A stretch of 64,000 bases of DNA from Sarcocystis neurona (taxonomy: Eukaryota > Apicomplexa > Conoidasida > Eucoccidiorida > Sarcocystidae): contig KL647315.1 of NCBI GenBank assembly GCA_000727475.1, forward strand, positions 1,042,051 through 1,106,050, written 5' to 3'. Shown in pieces: positions 50,818-62,900 of this stretch. Within the stretch, counting starts at the first letter, position 1. The number at the start of each line of letters is the position of its first letter. The position numbers were made by a program, and so were the translations under genes. The notes under the pieces were generated by a model. That model saw nothing but the letters and a program-made list of their open reading frames with translations, did no database searches and had not been told where the DNA came from.

Positions 50818-53031
50818 CTAGCGGACCTCACATACATAACTGTGCGACTTCTATCTATACGTTGTATATCCACACATAACGGCGCAAGACTGTATCTGCT
50901 GTGCTTGTTTCGTAAGAGCAGCAACACTTCGATCCACGTCTCTCTCTCACTACAGGCTGTCGTCGTCCAGCGCGTGGGCAGGCCTTCCGCCCCGCGTCCA
51001 CCTCGTCTTCTCTGCCCGGTGAAACAGACATGCCGGCGCTATGTTGTGCGGTATTAATGCACCTCGCATAATCGTCTGTCTCTTTCTAAATATATACGAG
51101 AACACTTTTGATGTAGGTGTTGCCGTAAAGGAGAACAACTGTGTGGCATCTATATCGGTATGGGGTAGAGAAAGGAAGTTTCCCAGAATGAGACGCTGGA
51201 GTCCAGGCTGCGCATTGACTTCTGTTTTTGCTTCTGGGTGTCCGCGAGGTGGGCGTAGGGTGTAGAGCTGCGTTGTTGCCTTTCGCGTTGGCAAAGAACC
51301 AAAAATTTTCCTGCGCATGCAAAAGAGAAAAGGGTGTATGTGCATGCGGCCAGAGAGCGACGTCGGACGAATAACGGCATGCCTGGCAGGGGCTTCCGCT
51401 ACCGGGCGGTGTGAGTTTTATATTTGAAAAAAGCCGGCTACGTACAAGTACCCGCATGCGTAGTGTGCGTGTGTATTATTTCTATGCATCTGTGAAGATG
51501 GTGCGTGACTTAGTGAAAGTACGTATATATCGATAATAGTGTGAGTATGCCTTTCGTGGCGGCGGCATAACAAGTGCATGGGTAGGGTTTGTGAGCACGT
51601 GCGTTGTCGTCTGGATCCGGCGGTAGACACTGGCCGACCAGATCGTCCTCGCTGCAGCTGCACGCGTGAGTTGGCTGCAGCTGCATGCGTTTTCTTGTGG
51701 GAGTGTGTGTCTGTGGTACATTTATTGCGCCTCGGCATCACACACGCGTCGTTGCAAGTGCTCCGGACCCGCTACGCTGAACCGTCAGCAGATGCCTCTT
51801 CCCTTTTTCCAGGGTTTGCTGACCCTCCAGGCACACACGTGCCTGAACAGCACTACCGAGGAGTAGTCTTCACTGCTCAGACAGACGACGTGTGAATACG
51901 TACATATACACGTATGGAAGGGTAATTATAGACACGTGTGTATAGATGTGTAAAACACTGGATGGATGCATTTGTATGCGAGCAAGGATAAGTGGATACA
52001 TACATGTATACGTACGAGTAAAGGTCACTGAGGTTTGCGTACGCGCACAAGTGTTCCAGATTCTTTACTTTCAGAGGTAACTACGTACACCTTTGCTTGT
52101 GTACATATACATGCATATATATATATATATATATACATGCGTATCTCCGCAGACACGGGCACTCTTAATCGAGCCGGCGAATACCGCGCTTCCTTTTCAC
52201 TGTTTCGCGACGCGTCATATATGAGAGGGAGTACCTTCCTCTACGAATACACAAGCGACACGCAAAATTGTTCCTCCTCAGATATCTACTTACGCGTCTG
52301 TATAGAAACGCCGTGCTGTCACACCTCCTCAGTGTAAGTGTCGCACAAATGTCATGCGCGGGAGCTTCTCCACCAATATACTAACGCATGCATACCGGGG
52401 TAGAATCACAGTTGCGTCGACAGGTAGATGAACAGAAGATGCAAACAGGTGTATAAACCCCAATGTGGACTACTACACATATCCAGCGCATACGTCGACT
52501 ACACCCACAGGCAGCGCAACTACCCCCAGATATCCATATATATATATATATAAAAGTGGTTTGGTCTGTCTGTCTGCCCATGTATATATATATATATATA
52601 ATCATACAGACCAGCAGGATGTATGCGTACGTAAGCCACAAGAGGCTTGCAAGGGGCATATGCGCGGCAAGCTGCCACAACGTTGTACGTAGCACGTGGC
52701 GCACCTAGTCATTCTTCTGGCGTACTTGTTGACAAGTGTGCGGTGAATGCAGGAAACTCCCGCGAGAAAAAAACACGTGCACATATGGATTGGGAGCTGG
52801 AGGAGGCTCCGGCTAACAGGTTCGCGCAGAACGCGTATTACAGCCGAAGGTGGCAGTAGCCGTTGAGACACGTCGAAACACTCCCACCTGCTGGATAGAC
52901 GGGCACTAGGTAAAGGCTGCGCCCGGCTCTTCCCCCTGATACGCCTTTTTGCTGTCTCACGCGGTATTCGTGTTTCGTCCTACCACATACACCACACCGT
53001 CTCTTCTTCATTGCCGTTTCTACAGAACAAA
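50818..53031. other. No supported gene
   Basis: Mixed sequence with short TA runs at 52100-52135, 52535-52555 and 52580-52600. Frames at 50950-51345 (-) and 51578-51895 (+) look weakly coding but lack motifs or matching splice partners. Confidence 0.35.
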
Positions 53032-54289
53032 ATGTTTTCCATCTGTGGAACTGCGGCGTCGCGGACTCTCCAGGTGTGTTCGCGTGTATAGGCGTACACC
53101 CACGTGTATACATACGTGTACACATGGGCGTGGGTTGACCTTTTCAATCTGTTTACCTGCATATAAAGTGTTTGTGCTGTCTACTCTCAGATCAGCGATA
53201 GCTTCTGTAGGCTGTTCTGCTGCTTGTCCTGCTATTTGTCCTACACTGAGAAAGTACAAAAGCAACCGCCCCGTAGACAGCGTTGTCTGTACGACATGTG
53301 CAGCGAGACGTCCCCCACGAGTGGGCTACAACAGCAGCCGTTGCTCATTCAAAAGCAGCACCAGGAGCAGGTACTCCACTTGTAGCTGTCGCAGCAGCAG
53401 AAAGCCGGGGGGAGTGGTTGCAGCAGTAGTCACAGCAGGTGCAGCCAGCAGCACACGGATAGTACGGAGTAGCAACGGCAGCAGGGAGACGGAGGCACCA
53501 GAGCAGCGTCAGGCGTAGCGGCAGAAGCCGCTGGCGTCCGCATGAGCATCAGCAGCGAGAGCAACGCTGAAGCAAACAGCAGCAGCAGCAGCCACGCCAA
53601 ATTGAGAGCAGCCGGCACCCTGTTGGCAGCGATAACCGTGAGCGAGGTGGCAGCTGCAGCAGTGCGCTCGTACCTCCAGCAGCACCGCGCTAGCAGCACC
53701 AGCAACAGGAGTCGGCAGCACTCCCACCAGCAGCTGCAGTATCAGCGATCGTAGAAACACTGGATCAACTAGCAGCAGCAGCGGCAGCGACGGCTGCACT
53801 GTTAGCCGCAGTAACAGCAGCGGCAATGAAAGTCACCGCAGCACTGCCTGCAGCAGCAGCAATGGTACTAGTAGCAGCGGCATCTGTCACAACAGCTTCG
53901 GCGCCGCAGCACGATGGAAACGGGTGCAGCCAACAGCAGTCACAAAGAGGGAAGAGCAGGTACGTCGGCCGCTCTACCCGCAGCACCACTGCTGCAGCGT
54001 CACCTGCACGGCAGTGAGGTTCACGTGAGCAGCAGCAGCAGCAAGAGACTCCCGAGCCTGAGATATCTTCTACAGTGTGAAGACGGTCAGCGACTGCTGC
54101 GCGTGCAATGCGCTGGGCCTGATTCTTTCACATCTACCCTGCGACAGGAGTCGCGCCTGCTTACTGCTGCTGGTGTCACACGCACGTCAAGACTGTGCGG
54201 TGTATTTGGCAGACCTCTCCGGCAGCAGATCGCCAAAGGAAGCTGTTTTCTTTCCCTTTGAACTTCACCAGTTGTCCCATGTTCAGTAG
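53032..54289 (+). CDS. Unknown protein, Cys-rich N-terminus (four-exon model)
   Basis: Model: 53032-53073 (ATG in ACAAAATG; MFSICGTAASRTLQ), donor GTGTGT; 53191-53370 after acceptor CTACTCTCAG; about 53694-53959 (start uncertain, poly-Ala); 54076-54289 after acceptor TTCTACAG, stop TAG. Phases are 0, 0, 2 and fit at every join. Roughly 235 residues. Exon 2 has a Cys-dense hydrophobic stretch (FCRLFCCLSCYLSY), then basic and Gln-rich sequence. The last exon has CCACNALGLILSHLPCD, then ACLLLLVSH and VYLADLSG, possibly a membrane or buried segment. No family is recognised. Exon 2 alone reads on to a stop at 53383-53385, so a shorter 78-residue product is an alternative. Convergent with the minus-strand gene at 54943. 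Confidence 0.45.
53400..53990 (+). repeat. CAG tract, partly coding (poly-Ala)
   Basis: Imperfect GCAGCAGCA sequence spanning the presumed intron 2 and exon 3 of the preceding gene. The gene frame reads Ala-rich (PPAAAVSAIVETLDQLAAAA). Confidence 0.7.
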
Positions 54290-54942
54290 CGCAGCCGACA
54301 CGTTTTCACTCGTACACACACACTTGCACCAATACACGAGCAGCCTCTCCCAGCACGCGATCGACATGGCCACGGAAGTGTAGGGACGCAGACATCCACA
54401 CACCCATAATATACGCACACACATACACGCATACATACACACACATATATATCTGTACAAATAAGCATATAGGTACACGGATATATAAGTATATGTATAC
54501 ATATGTATAAACCCGGATATGTAGAGAGAACACACATAGAGAAGTCCCACATGCGTATATACTTACATATATATATACATATATGTATAAGCATATACAC
54601 ACGGATATATCATAATATTTCAGAGATGTTACGCGACGGCCGCAGCACACCGTCGCCTGTCCGTCGTCCATAGCAAGTTATACATCCGTATATATAGATA
54701 CACATGTATACATACATCTGTGTATGTTCACGACTTTGTAGAGGCCCACGAGCGAATGCATCGCCATGAGTTCTTTCTTCTTGACTTCTCCGTCCCTCAA
54801 TCTTGCAGTTGCAAATACACACACGCGTACGTACGTGTGACACTACATACACGTGTGCGGAAGACGGCAGGTGGAGAAATTGAAATACCCTTCGTTATAT
54901 ACAAAGGTACACACTTGCGTGTATCGAGTGAGAGGCAGGCGA
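54290..54942. other. Convergent intergenic region
   Basis: 650 bases between two convergent stop codons, with CACA and TATA-type repeats at 54395-54620. No gene seen. Confidence 0.5.
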
Positions 54943-56601
54943 CTAATGGGCGAGGGACTCGGTAGCGTCTGCAGTGCCTGGACTGACGCTAGAATCGAGG
55001 AAGCTCGTGAGAACAGCAAAAGCGAGCCAGGCCGTCTCCTGGTTCGAGATTTGCAGCACGCGTTGCCTGATGAGTCCTCGCGAAGCCTGCACATCCGGAC
55101 CTCTGCCCACAGTGAAGGGAAGCTTGTTTATCCAGTTCATGCGTCTCCTGCTGCCCGAGCTGCGCTCCGAGACAAGCAGCGGTCTTCGCTGCCTCTGCTG
55201 CGGCCGCCGTCTCGTCTCCTCCCCGTCCTTCGTTGCTGCGGCCGCCGTTGCGCTGCTTGGAGAGGAAGACGAAGACGTGGAAGTAGACGAAGAAGAAGTG
55301 GATGAACTGAGAGACGGAGACACAGAAGAAGCCGGCGAAGAAAAACTAGAAGAAGAAGGGGACGAGCCTTTCCGTTTCTCTCTCCGTGCCCTTCTGTGAC
55401 CCCCCCGGCCAAAACGCGTCTCTCCTTCGTCGTCCGCGTCCCCGTCTCGTCGCCGTCTCCAGCGTCGTCCCCTCCGCCTTCGCGTCTCGCCGCCACCGCG
55501 GTTCAACAGCCACCGCGAAGTACTCGACGTTGGAGACCCCGGCGAAGCGTCGCCTTCCCCGCTTGCGAGGCTTCCGGAATCGTCTCCACTGCCGTACGCG
55601 GGTCCTTTTCCCCCCCTTTCATGTCCTGTCTCGTCGCCGCGCCTCTGCCGCCTGCTGCTGCTGCTTGCCGCCCCTTCACTGCCTGCGCCGCTGCTGCCCC
55701 TGCCCGCTGCTGCCAGACGTCCCGCTCTTCCTTCGTCGTCGGTGAGCGCGCGCAGGACGGCTGCAGGGCCTCTGCCGTCTCGCTGGTCAGTCGCGGAAGT
55801 CCTCTCGCTATTAGTTCCCTCGGCGAAGAACGTGTCGGCGTCCAGCGTGCGCAGCAGGGGTCCACTTTGTCCGGTCGCTGTTTCCTTCTGCCGCGCAAGT
55901 GCTGACGCTGAGAAGCTGCTGCTGCTGCTCGGCCCCCTTCGGCCTGCGCTGCCGCACATGTATGCAGGATCCACCACGCCACACAACAGACTGCTTGCTT
56001 GCCCCTCCGCTCCCGCGTCTCGTCTCCCCATCGCGTCTCTCGCGCTGGGACTCGACGGCTTCAGCTCTGCACCTTTTCCCTCTCCTCCCGTGCTGCGGCT
56101 TGCGCTGCGACCCCCGGGCATATTCCACCGCAGCGTCTTTCCCTGGACTCTTCGTCCGCCTCGTCCTCTTCCTCCCGCCTTTCCACCGTCTCGCAGGAAG
56201 CCACCCGGCAGTGTTGCTGGTTCTGAGACGGCGTCTCCTCTTTCTCCATCTTCTCCCCACACCTCAGTCGACGCGTTGCGCTCCCCCGTCCCCTTGCTTC
56301 CTCGTGCGGCTGCACCAGCGCCACCTGCAGCACGTCTGCTGCCCCTTGCGGCGCCTCTGCTCGCTTCTTGGAAGAAACTGTAGTCTTCCCAGCCTCCTAA
56401 CTCCTCCTCGTTGTTCGCTCGCCTGCCTCGACGACGGCTACGCAGAGCCCACCCACTCGAGCTGCTGCTCGGCAGCGCGCTCCAGCGACTCCGTCTCGAC
56501 GCCTGCGGAATCAGGAGCAACAACAGCAGCAGCAACAGCTTAGTCAGCAGCAGTGGCACGTAGGGGAGGGGGCCACACAGAGGCAGCAACAGCAGCAGCA
56601 A

Positions 56602-56657
<56 letters not shown>

Positions 56658-57757
56658 ACAGCAGCAGCAGCTACAGCAGCCGCAGCACTTGCGGGAGGCG
56701 ACCTACAGGAACAGCAGCATAGCAGCAGCAAACGCTGGAGCCCCGCCCCCGGCACACTCCACAGTGACCAGCAGCAGTAGAAAGCGCCGCAAAGCCGTTA
56801 AGGATAGCGTGGCCCGCAGCCGGAAATCAACAAATATGCAACGTGAAGCGCATGCACACTAACAACCTAACAGAGTCGTCTCATTTTTGAAGCAGCAACT
56901 CCTGAGACACAACATCAACTGCAGTGCGCGCCACAAGAAAAATGCTGTGGCTGCAGCACCGAAGAGACAAGACGGTTCCCCGCCGTCCCAGCATTTGGAA
57001 ATTCGCTGTAGTCTCGGAACGGACACAACTACGATATACACGTATATATATATATATACACGTGTATGTATGCGTGTGTACACATGGTGCATTGCTGTAT
57101 ATATATATATAACTATATATATCTGCTTTTCTTTGTGTCTTTACTTATCCATCCACTTATATAAATTTTACAGGCGGCGACACATGTTGCTCTGAGAGTT
57201 TGTTTCGCGCATCATCTCTACGTAACAAAGGACAGAAGACGAAGATGAAATGACAGCTGCGCGTTGCCACAGAGGCTGCAGTTCCGGTGTACGTACACGC
57301 GACACACAGAGGCAGTCCCTCCAGAGACGCAAATCTCTGGTGGCCTACACGGCAGTAATAAGTGTGCCTGCTTCTCATTCTCTGCCACGCAGATATATAT
57401 ATATATATATGTGTATACATATATATGTGTATATATATGTATGTATATATATATATTTTTCTCCCTATATATACGTCTCTGAGTAACCGTGAGAAAAAAC
57501 GTGGAACAGTGTTGTTCTCAAGTATTCCGACGCAGCGCTTGCAGAGGTAGTGAGGCCGAACTCAGCGGCCCGCATCAGCACTTCTAAGTGCATCGGCAGA
57601 TGGTACAATTTCATGTGTAAACCTCTCAAAGACAGCAACCACAACAACAGAAGCGGCATTACTAGGAGCAACAACTCCCTGCCCTGCACACACATATTTA
57701 TATATATATATACAGATAGATGAATAGGAGCGACGCCTCTCTATATGAACCGGACAC

Positions 57758-57792
<35 letters not shown>

Positions 57793-58674
57793 TTAGGTAG
57801 ATAGATAGATAGACGAATACAGACCACGTCTCTCTCTGTGACTCTCTTTCTCTCTATATATACACAGATAGGTAGATAGACAGATAGGTGAATACGGGCT
57901 ACGCCTCTCTTTATGAAGAGCACTATATATATATATATGTATATGCAGGACACACCTATGTATACATACACGAAGACACACAGATAGGTATATAGATATA
58001 CAGATAGATAAATAGAAAGGTTGAGCAGCCACACAGCTGTGTGTGTGTGGTGATGGGTTTATGTATGAAGAGCCGCTGCTTGGCAGTGGCTGCCATTGCT
58101 GGGACTCGGGCAGGTCCTTGAGCGGCAGGCAGCAGCAGCAGCAGGTCTGCATCGCGCGTGTGTTGTGCTGCAGCAGCAGCAAAGCGTGTGCAACACGTCG
58201 CGGTCGCGCAGCAGCAGCGGCAGCCCCCCCGCGGTTGTAGGAGCGAAGGACAGCAAAGTTCCTGGAGAAGCAGCAGCAGGAAGACGTACGGAGTAGGAGC
58301 CCTGAGGACGCCAGCGGCTGCTGCTTCTCTGGCCTGGGAGTCCTATCAAATCCGAAGAGACAGGACTGGGGGTGGCTCTGGCTTTGTCAGCGAGGTCGGC
58401 GGAGACGGCGCGGCTGCTCTCGTCGGCTTCTTCGCTGAACGTGCTTCCCTCTTCTTCATCTTCGCAGTACGACGTGTAGCCCGAGTCAGAATACTCTGAA
58501 GAAGACGTCGTCGACGACTCTTCTTCGGAGACGCCCCCCGACCTGTCTGCGCCAGACGCAGTCCGCCCCTGCAGAGAGAGACACATGTATGGGAAGCGAA
58601 ACAGCAGGAGCAGCAGCAGCAGCAGCCGTGAAGACCGCGTGGAGGCTTCGAGAGCGGAGACCGCCCCCGTTCAT
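54943..58674 (-). CDS. Ser/Gly/Arg-rich low-complexity protein, unknown function
   Basis: Three-exon minus-strand model, all phase 0: 58674-58636 (MNGGGLRSRSLHA), 58568-58290 (acceptor CTCTCTCTGCAG, donor TCC/GTACGT) and 56502-54943 (acceptor CTGATTCCGCAG, stop TAG). About 625 residues. Exon 2 is acidic and Ser-rich (GVSEEESSTTSSSEYSDSG, YCEDEEEGSTFSEEADESS). Exon 3 is mostly disordered Gly/Arg/Ser with an R-rich patch (ETRRRRGRRWRRRR) and a poly-Ser/Thr run. It ends in a more ordered segment: RRMNWINKLPFTVGRGPDV, then LIRQRVLQISNQETAWLAFA. Only this C-terminal piece looks like a conserved fold, and I do not recognise it. The 1.79 kb intron (58289-56503) holds TA repeats and ends in a sense-strand CTG tract. 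Acidic plus basic disorder would suit a nuclear or RNA-associated protein, but this is inference. Confidence 0.55.
56510..56790 (-). repeat. CTG tract (minus strand) at an acceptor
   Basis: CAG/CAA repeats on the plus strand, hence CTG/TTG on the sense strand of the minus-strand gene. The tract ends directly at its exon 3 acceptor. It produces a false poly-Leu N-terminal extension if translated. Confidence 0.8.
57040..58030. repeat. TA and GATA-type microsatellites in intron
   Basis: Runs of TATATA at 57040-57060, 57095-57115, 57390-57460 and 57755-57785, and AGATAGATAGATAG at 57795-57815 and 57865-58010, inside the long intron of the minus-strand gene 54943-58674. Confidence 0.8.
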
Positions 58675-59915
58675 CGCGCGGTCGATGTGTGAGGAGACGG
58701 GGGAGGGGCAGACACGCAAGAGACACGCACTTGTTGGCTTCCGCAGGGGAGACACGGCGAGAAGCACGAGGCAGACGCTCCTGACAAAAAATACGTCTCT
58801 GTATGCAACAAACGGTTCGAGTTTGCTGGGTGCGCAGCAGGCGGACGGCAACACGGAGACGACAGAAGCAGCAGCAGCAGCGGGGATGTGGCCAGCAGCA
58901 CGAGGGATCGCAGACCTCCGAAAAAAACCTGCGCTACTAATCAGCAACAGCAGCAGCGACACCAGTGCCACCAGCAGCAACCACAGCAGTCACAGCAGGA
59001 GAAGCCACACTACTACCAGCAATAACTATCTGTCCTACGACATACATATATATGTATATACATATATGTATATGTAGAAAGAGAGACAGACAGATAGATA
59101 GATAAATAAGGAAGAGCTACGCCGCAGCAACTACCGGCCCTGCAACTATACATATATATAAGTATATAGATAGACGCAGATCGGTAGAGGAGAATACACA
59201 GCTCTGTGTACACATACATACAGATAGCCGGTTAAATAGAATACAGCCACGTCTCTCTAATAGGGACAATACTGTAGATACGTATATACATAGATAGATA
59301 GATAGACAGATAAAATGAAGCTGCGCTTCTGTAACGGCACACCAGTATGCATGAAAGAAGCACTTTCCCCTGTGTTTCTTCCTTTGTTCAAACCTTTGGC
59401 CAACAGCAAAACGACAGTTCTGTTGAGCTCCGCATAAAGGTGGAGAACTCTCTTTTTCTGTGAAAATCTTCGTTATGCATAAGAGACGCATGCACCAACA
59501 CCTACATACATACACGGTGTTACGGCACTCTTTTATGTACTCCTGAGTATGTGTGTGCGTGGGTGTGGCTGTGTGTATATATGCCTGTATGTATGTGTTT
59601 ACGTATGTAGGGAGGGACGTCTCTATGTATCTATGTATATATACGTCTCTATGTGTGTATTTATATATATGTGTGTGGGTGTGGTCGGGGTCCTCTGTAT
59701 GGCACTTTGGCTGCGCGTGCTGTGGTGGTTGACTTGCGCAGCAGCAGCGTTTTCTCTTGCATGCAGCAGTCCGTGCGCTTGTCATATTTTCTCTTGCTCT
59801 ATCTTCTCTTCCGTCTTCGCTGTTCTTCTCTGCGACCCGGTCCATCGCCTGCCCGCGTTTTCTACTACTCTTTTTGGCCGAATTCTTCTCTGTTGCTGCC
59901 TCGCCCCGTTGTCTT
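58675..59915. other. Intergenic region with microsatellites
   Basis: Upstream of the gene starting at 58674 (minus) and downstream of the gene ending at 59916 (minus). CAG runs at 58860-58990, TA and GATA runs at 59040-59310, and TG-rich sequence at 59545-59690. Minus-strand frames at 58486-58980 do not extend a supported gene. Confidence 0.4.
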
Positions 59916-62900
59916 CTAGTAGCGTTCCCTCACCCGGCGGACAGCAAACTGCAGCGCCTCCTTGGCTCTGCGAGACAGCGGCACATCGTCGAAGGGACGG
60001 TACAGGCCGGTTTTGGTCGCACCGAATTCGGTGAAGTGTCGTATTTTGAGGACGAAGGAGACGGCGTCTCCGGCGGTGGAGACGGAGACGGGGTTCTCGA
60101 GGAGCTCCACCTGGTAGACGAGACTGCGCAGGCACGCCCAGACCACGCGCCCGCCCTCGAGGTAGCCAATTTTCCTGCTGCCGATCACCAGCAGACGCTT
60201 CGCAGGAAGCTTCCGCCGGTACGGAGACACGGCAGACACCTGCTGGAGCCGCGCGGCTAGCCGTTCCATGCGCTCGCCAGTGTATTGCTGGGACGCTTCC
60301 GCCCCCGGACGAACAGACAAAGGAATCACTGCCAGCAGCTGATTCTTCGGGTTGCTCTGCGCTCTCTTTGGCAGATACTCGCGAGCCCGAGATACTAAGA
60401 AGCAATACGAATTAAAGTGCAAAGCACCCACGCTGAAAACTCGACGTGGACGCACCTGCATGCCGTCAGCAGCAGCAAAAACAGCAGCAGCGACACCAGC
60501 AGCAGCAACAGCAACAGCAGCAACAGCAGCAGCAGTAACAGCAACAGCAGCAGCAGCAACAGCAGCAGCAGCACCACGAACAAGAAGAAAAATTGGGGGG
60601 GTAGGCGTCTGCAGGAGGAGGTAGAGGTCTGTAGAGCAGCAGGGGCAGGACGGAGATGATGAAGCAGAAAAGGCAACGAATAAAAGAGGCAGGAAGAAGA
60701 CCTGCAGGACTCCCAGAGCCAGCATCAGGGAGACGACGATGTAGGGAAGTAAACAACTGCAGCAGAATCCGCAGAAGCAGCTGCTGCAGCCACAGCATGA
60801 ATGGCAGCCCAAGCGGCAGTCGCTGCAGGAGCAGTGACAGCAGCAGACGCACCTACAGCAGACGCACCTACAGCAGACGCAACCGCAGCAGAAGCAACTG
60901 CAGCAACCGCAGGAGGAAGACCTGCAGTAGAAGTGCCTACAGCGGAAGCAACTGCAGCAGGAGCACAAGCACGAATAGCAACCTTACAGGGGGACGAAAG
61001 AGAAGGAGAAGCCGAGCAGTTTTTGAACGAGTGTCAAGGCCTCGTCTCTTTCTCAGTCACGTTTTGGTGCATGCAGGGGCGCGGCTACCATATATCTACA
61101 CCCCGCTGCAACCGTTTGTAGAAGCGTATACCCCGCTCTGGTGTAGAATTCCCCTTCTCCTCCTTTCTTCATGTCTTCCTCCACACGAAGCAAAGAGCCC
61201 TCGTTTCTTTTACATGCAGCATCCTGTGTTATCTCTGTAAATGTCCCCCATCCTTCGTTCACGCGCATGCAGAGCGACCAGCGCCTGTCTAATACGCAGG
61301 TCCCGCAGTCCCTCTGCATGCAGCGCTGGACCTTCGAAGATCCACATCACCTCATACACGCTCACATGCAGGACTCCCATATATACACACATGCACACAC
61401 AGAGCCCTACATAAATATCTGTGTGCTCACGCATGCATGTATTTCTACGCATGCGCACATGTATACGTATACAGGTGTAAATACGAAAGCGACATGCGCA
61501 AACATAGACGTAACTTTTTACGTGTAGATATATAACAGGAAGACCACCCGAAAACAACACGAATCCCACAACATCTACACCTACATATATGTCCGTATAT
61601 AGATACGTGTGCAAATGCGTAGAGGCCTTCACACATGATCAAACGTCTACGTTGATATATAGAGACAGACAGAGGGAGACGGAGACACACACGGAGACAG
61701 AGACAGGAAGAGACCTCCACAGAGGGAGACAGGAAGAAGCACAGACATGCAGTTATACATATATCTATATAACATATATATATAACATATATATATAAAC
61801 ATATGTATATATATATATGCACACATATTTGTCCCTTTCCCTTTCTGTTTATCTCCTTCGCTTTCTCTCTTTTTCTTCCTACTACGTGCGGATGCGAGGA
61901 GTGACTGAGCTTACCGCTTCGAGCATGGGAACGGCCTGAATTTGGTTGAGGGCCCCGACGCAGGTGGCGGAAGTGAAGAGCAGGACGCTCGAGGGGATGC
62001 CGCAGCAGAGGGAGCCGAGGCCGGAAAGCCCCCCCCCAGAGGCAGCCGCGCAGGCCGGCGAGGAAGCGATCTGTCCCGTCTCCCGTTGCCAGAGCCATGT
62101 GCATTTGGCTAGCCTTCAGCGGCTTCACGCAGAAGTTCACCAGACTCAGTCCGAGCGTGAAGGCGAACCCCCGGCCCCCGTTGCTGCAGCAGCACCCAGG
62201 CGGGAGAAAACAGCAACACTGCACGGACGTCCGAAGACAAGACGGAGGTGGACAGCGCGATGAGAACCCTCCGAAGCAGCCACCCATCCCAATAGCGAGA
62301 CGAGACACGCCAACGAAACGATTCAAATCGCCACGCAGACCAACGGAGAGAAGACACACACATCGTGTCTCCCCCCCTTTCCCTTCCCGTCTCCGTGTCT
62401 CCCACGTCTCCGTCGCCGTGTCTCCGTGTGTGCGTGTCTGCGTGTCTCTCTATGTTTCTGTGTGCCGCGACATATATAGCAGGCTGGCGACACACTGCGG
62501 GGCGGGCAGCGGATTCGTAATAAAGCGTCTCGTCCTCCATTTGCTGCTGTTTCTCTCAGTCTCTGCGCATGCAGGCCGCCCCCAGCCGGCAGGTGCCGGG
62601 CCCACACCAGAAGAAAACAGACACCAACACACACACACCTGCACAAGTGCGCATATGCAGAGAAGAAGTATGTGTCCCCGTGTTAGGACATATATACACC
62701 AAAGACATGTACGGCTCCTAGGCATATAATATGAGCAGTCCACACGTCTACTTGGCAAACATTTACTCTACACTGCTGCTGTGCGCATGCGTACTGAGAA
62801 TACGTGTATAGTGACAAGGCCAACGCTGTCCCACTGCTGTGCAGGGACGTGTCCAGCTGTTCAGCGAGGGAGGCTATGCACTGCGCATTCCGCCAAGTGC

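Noticed and set aside
53191..53370. Small Tim-type twin CX3C protein
   Set aside because: One CxxxC (CRLFC) is present, but the second pair is CLYDMC with four residues between, and the rest of the sequence does not fit the family.
61915..62183. Mitochondrial carrier identity for the minus-strand membrane protein
   Set aside because: Only a loose resemblance (GIPSSVLLFTS). No PxD/ExxK/R signature and no three-fold repeat could be found.
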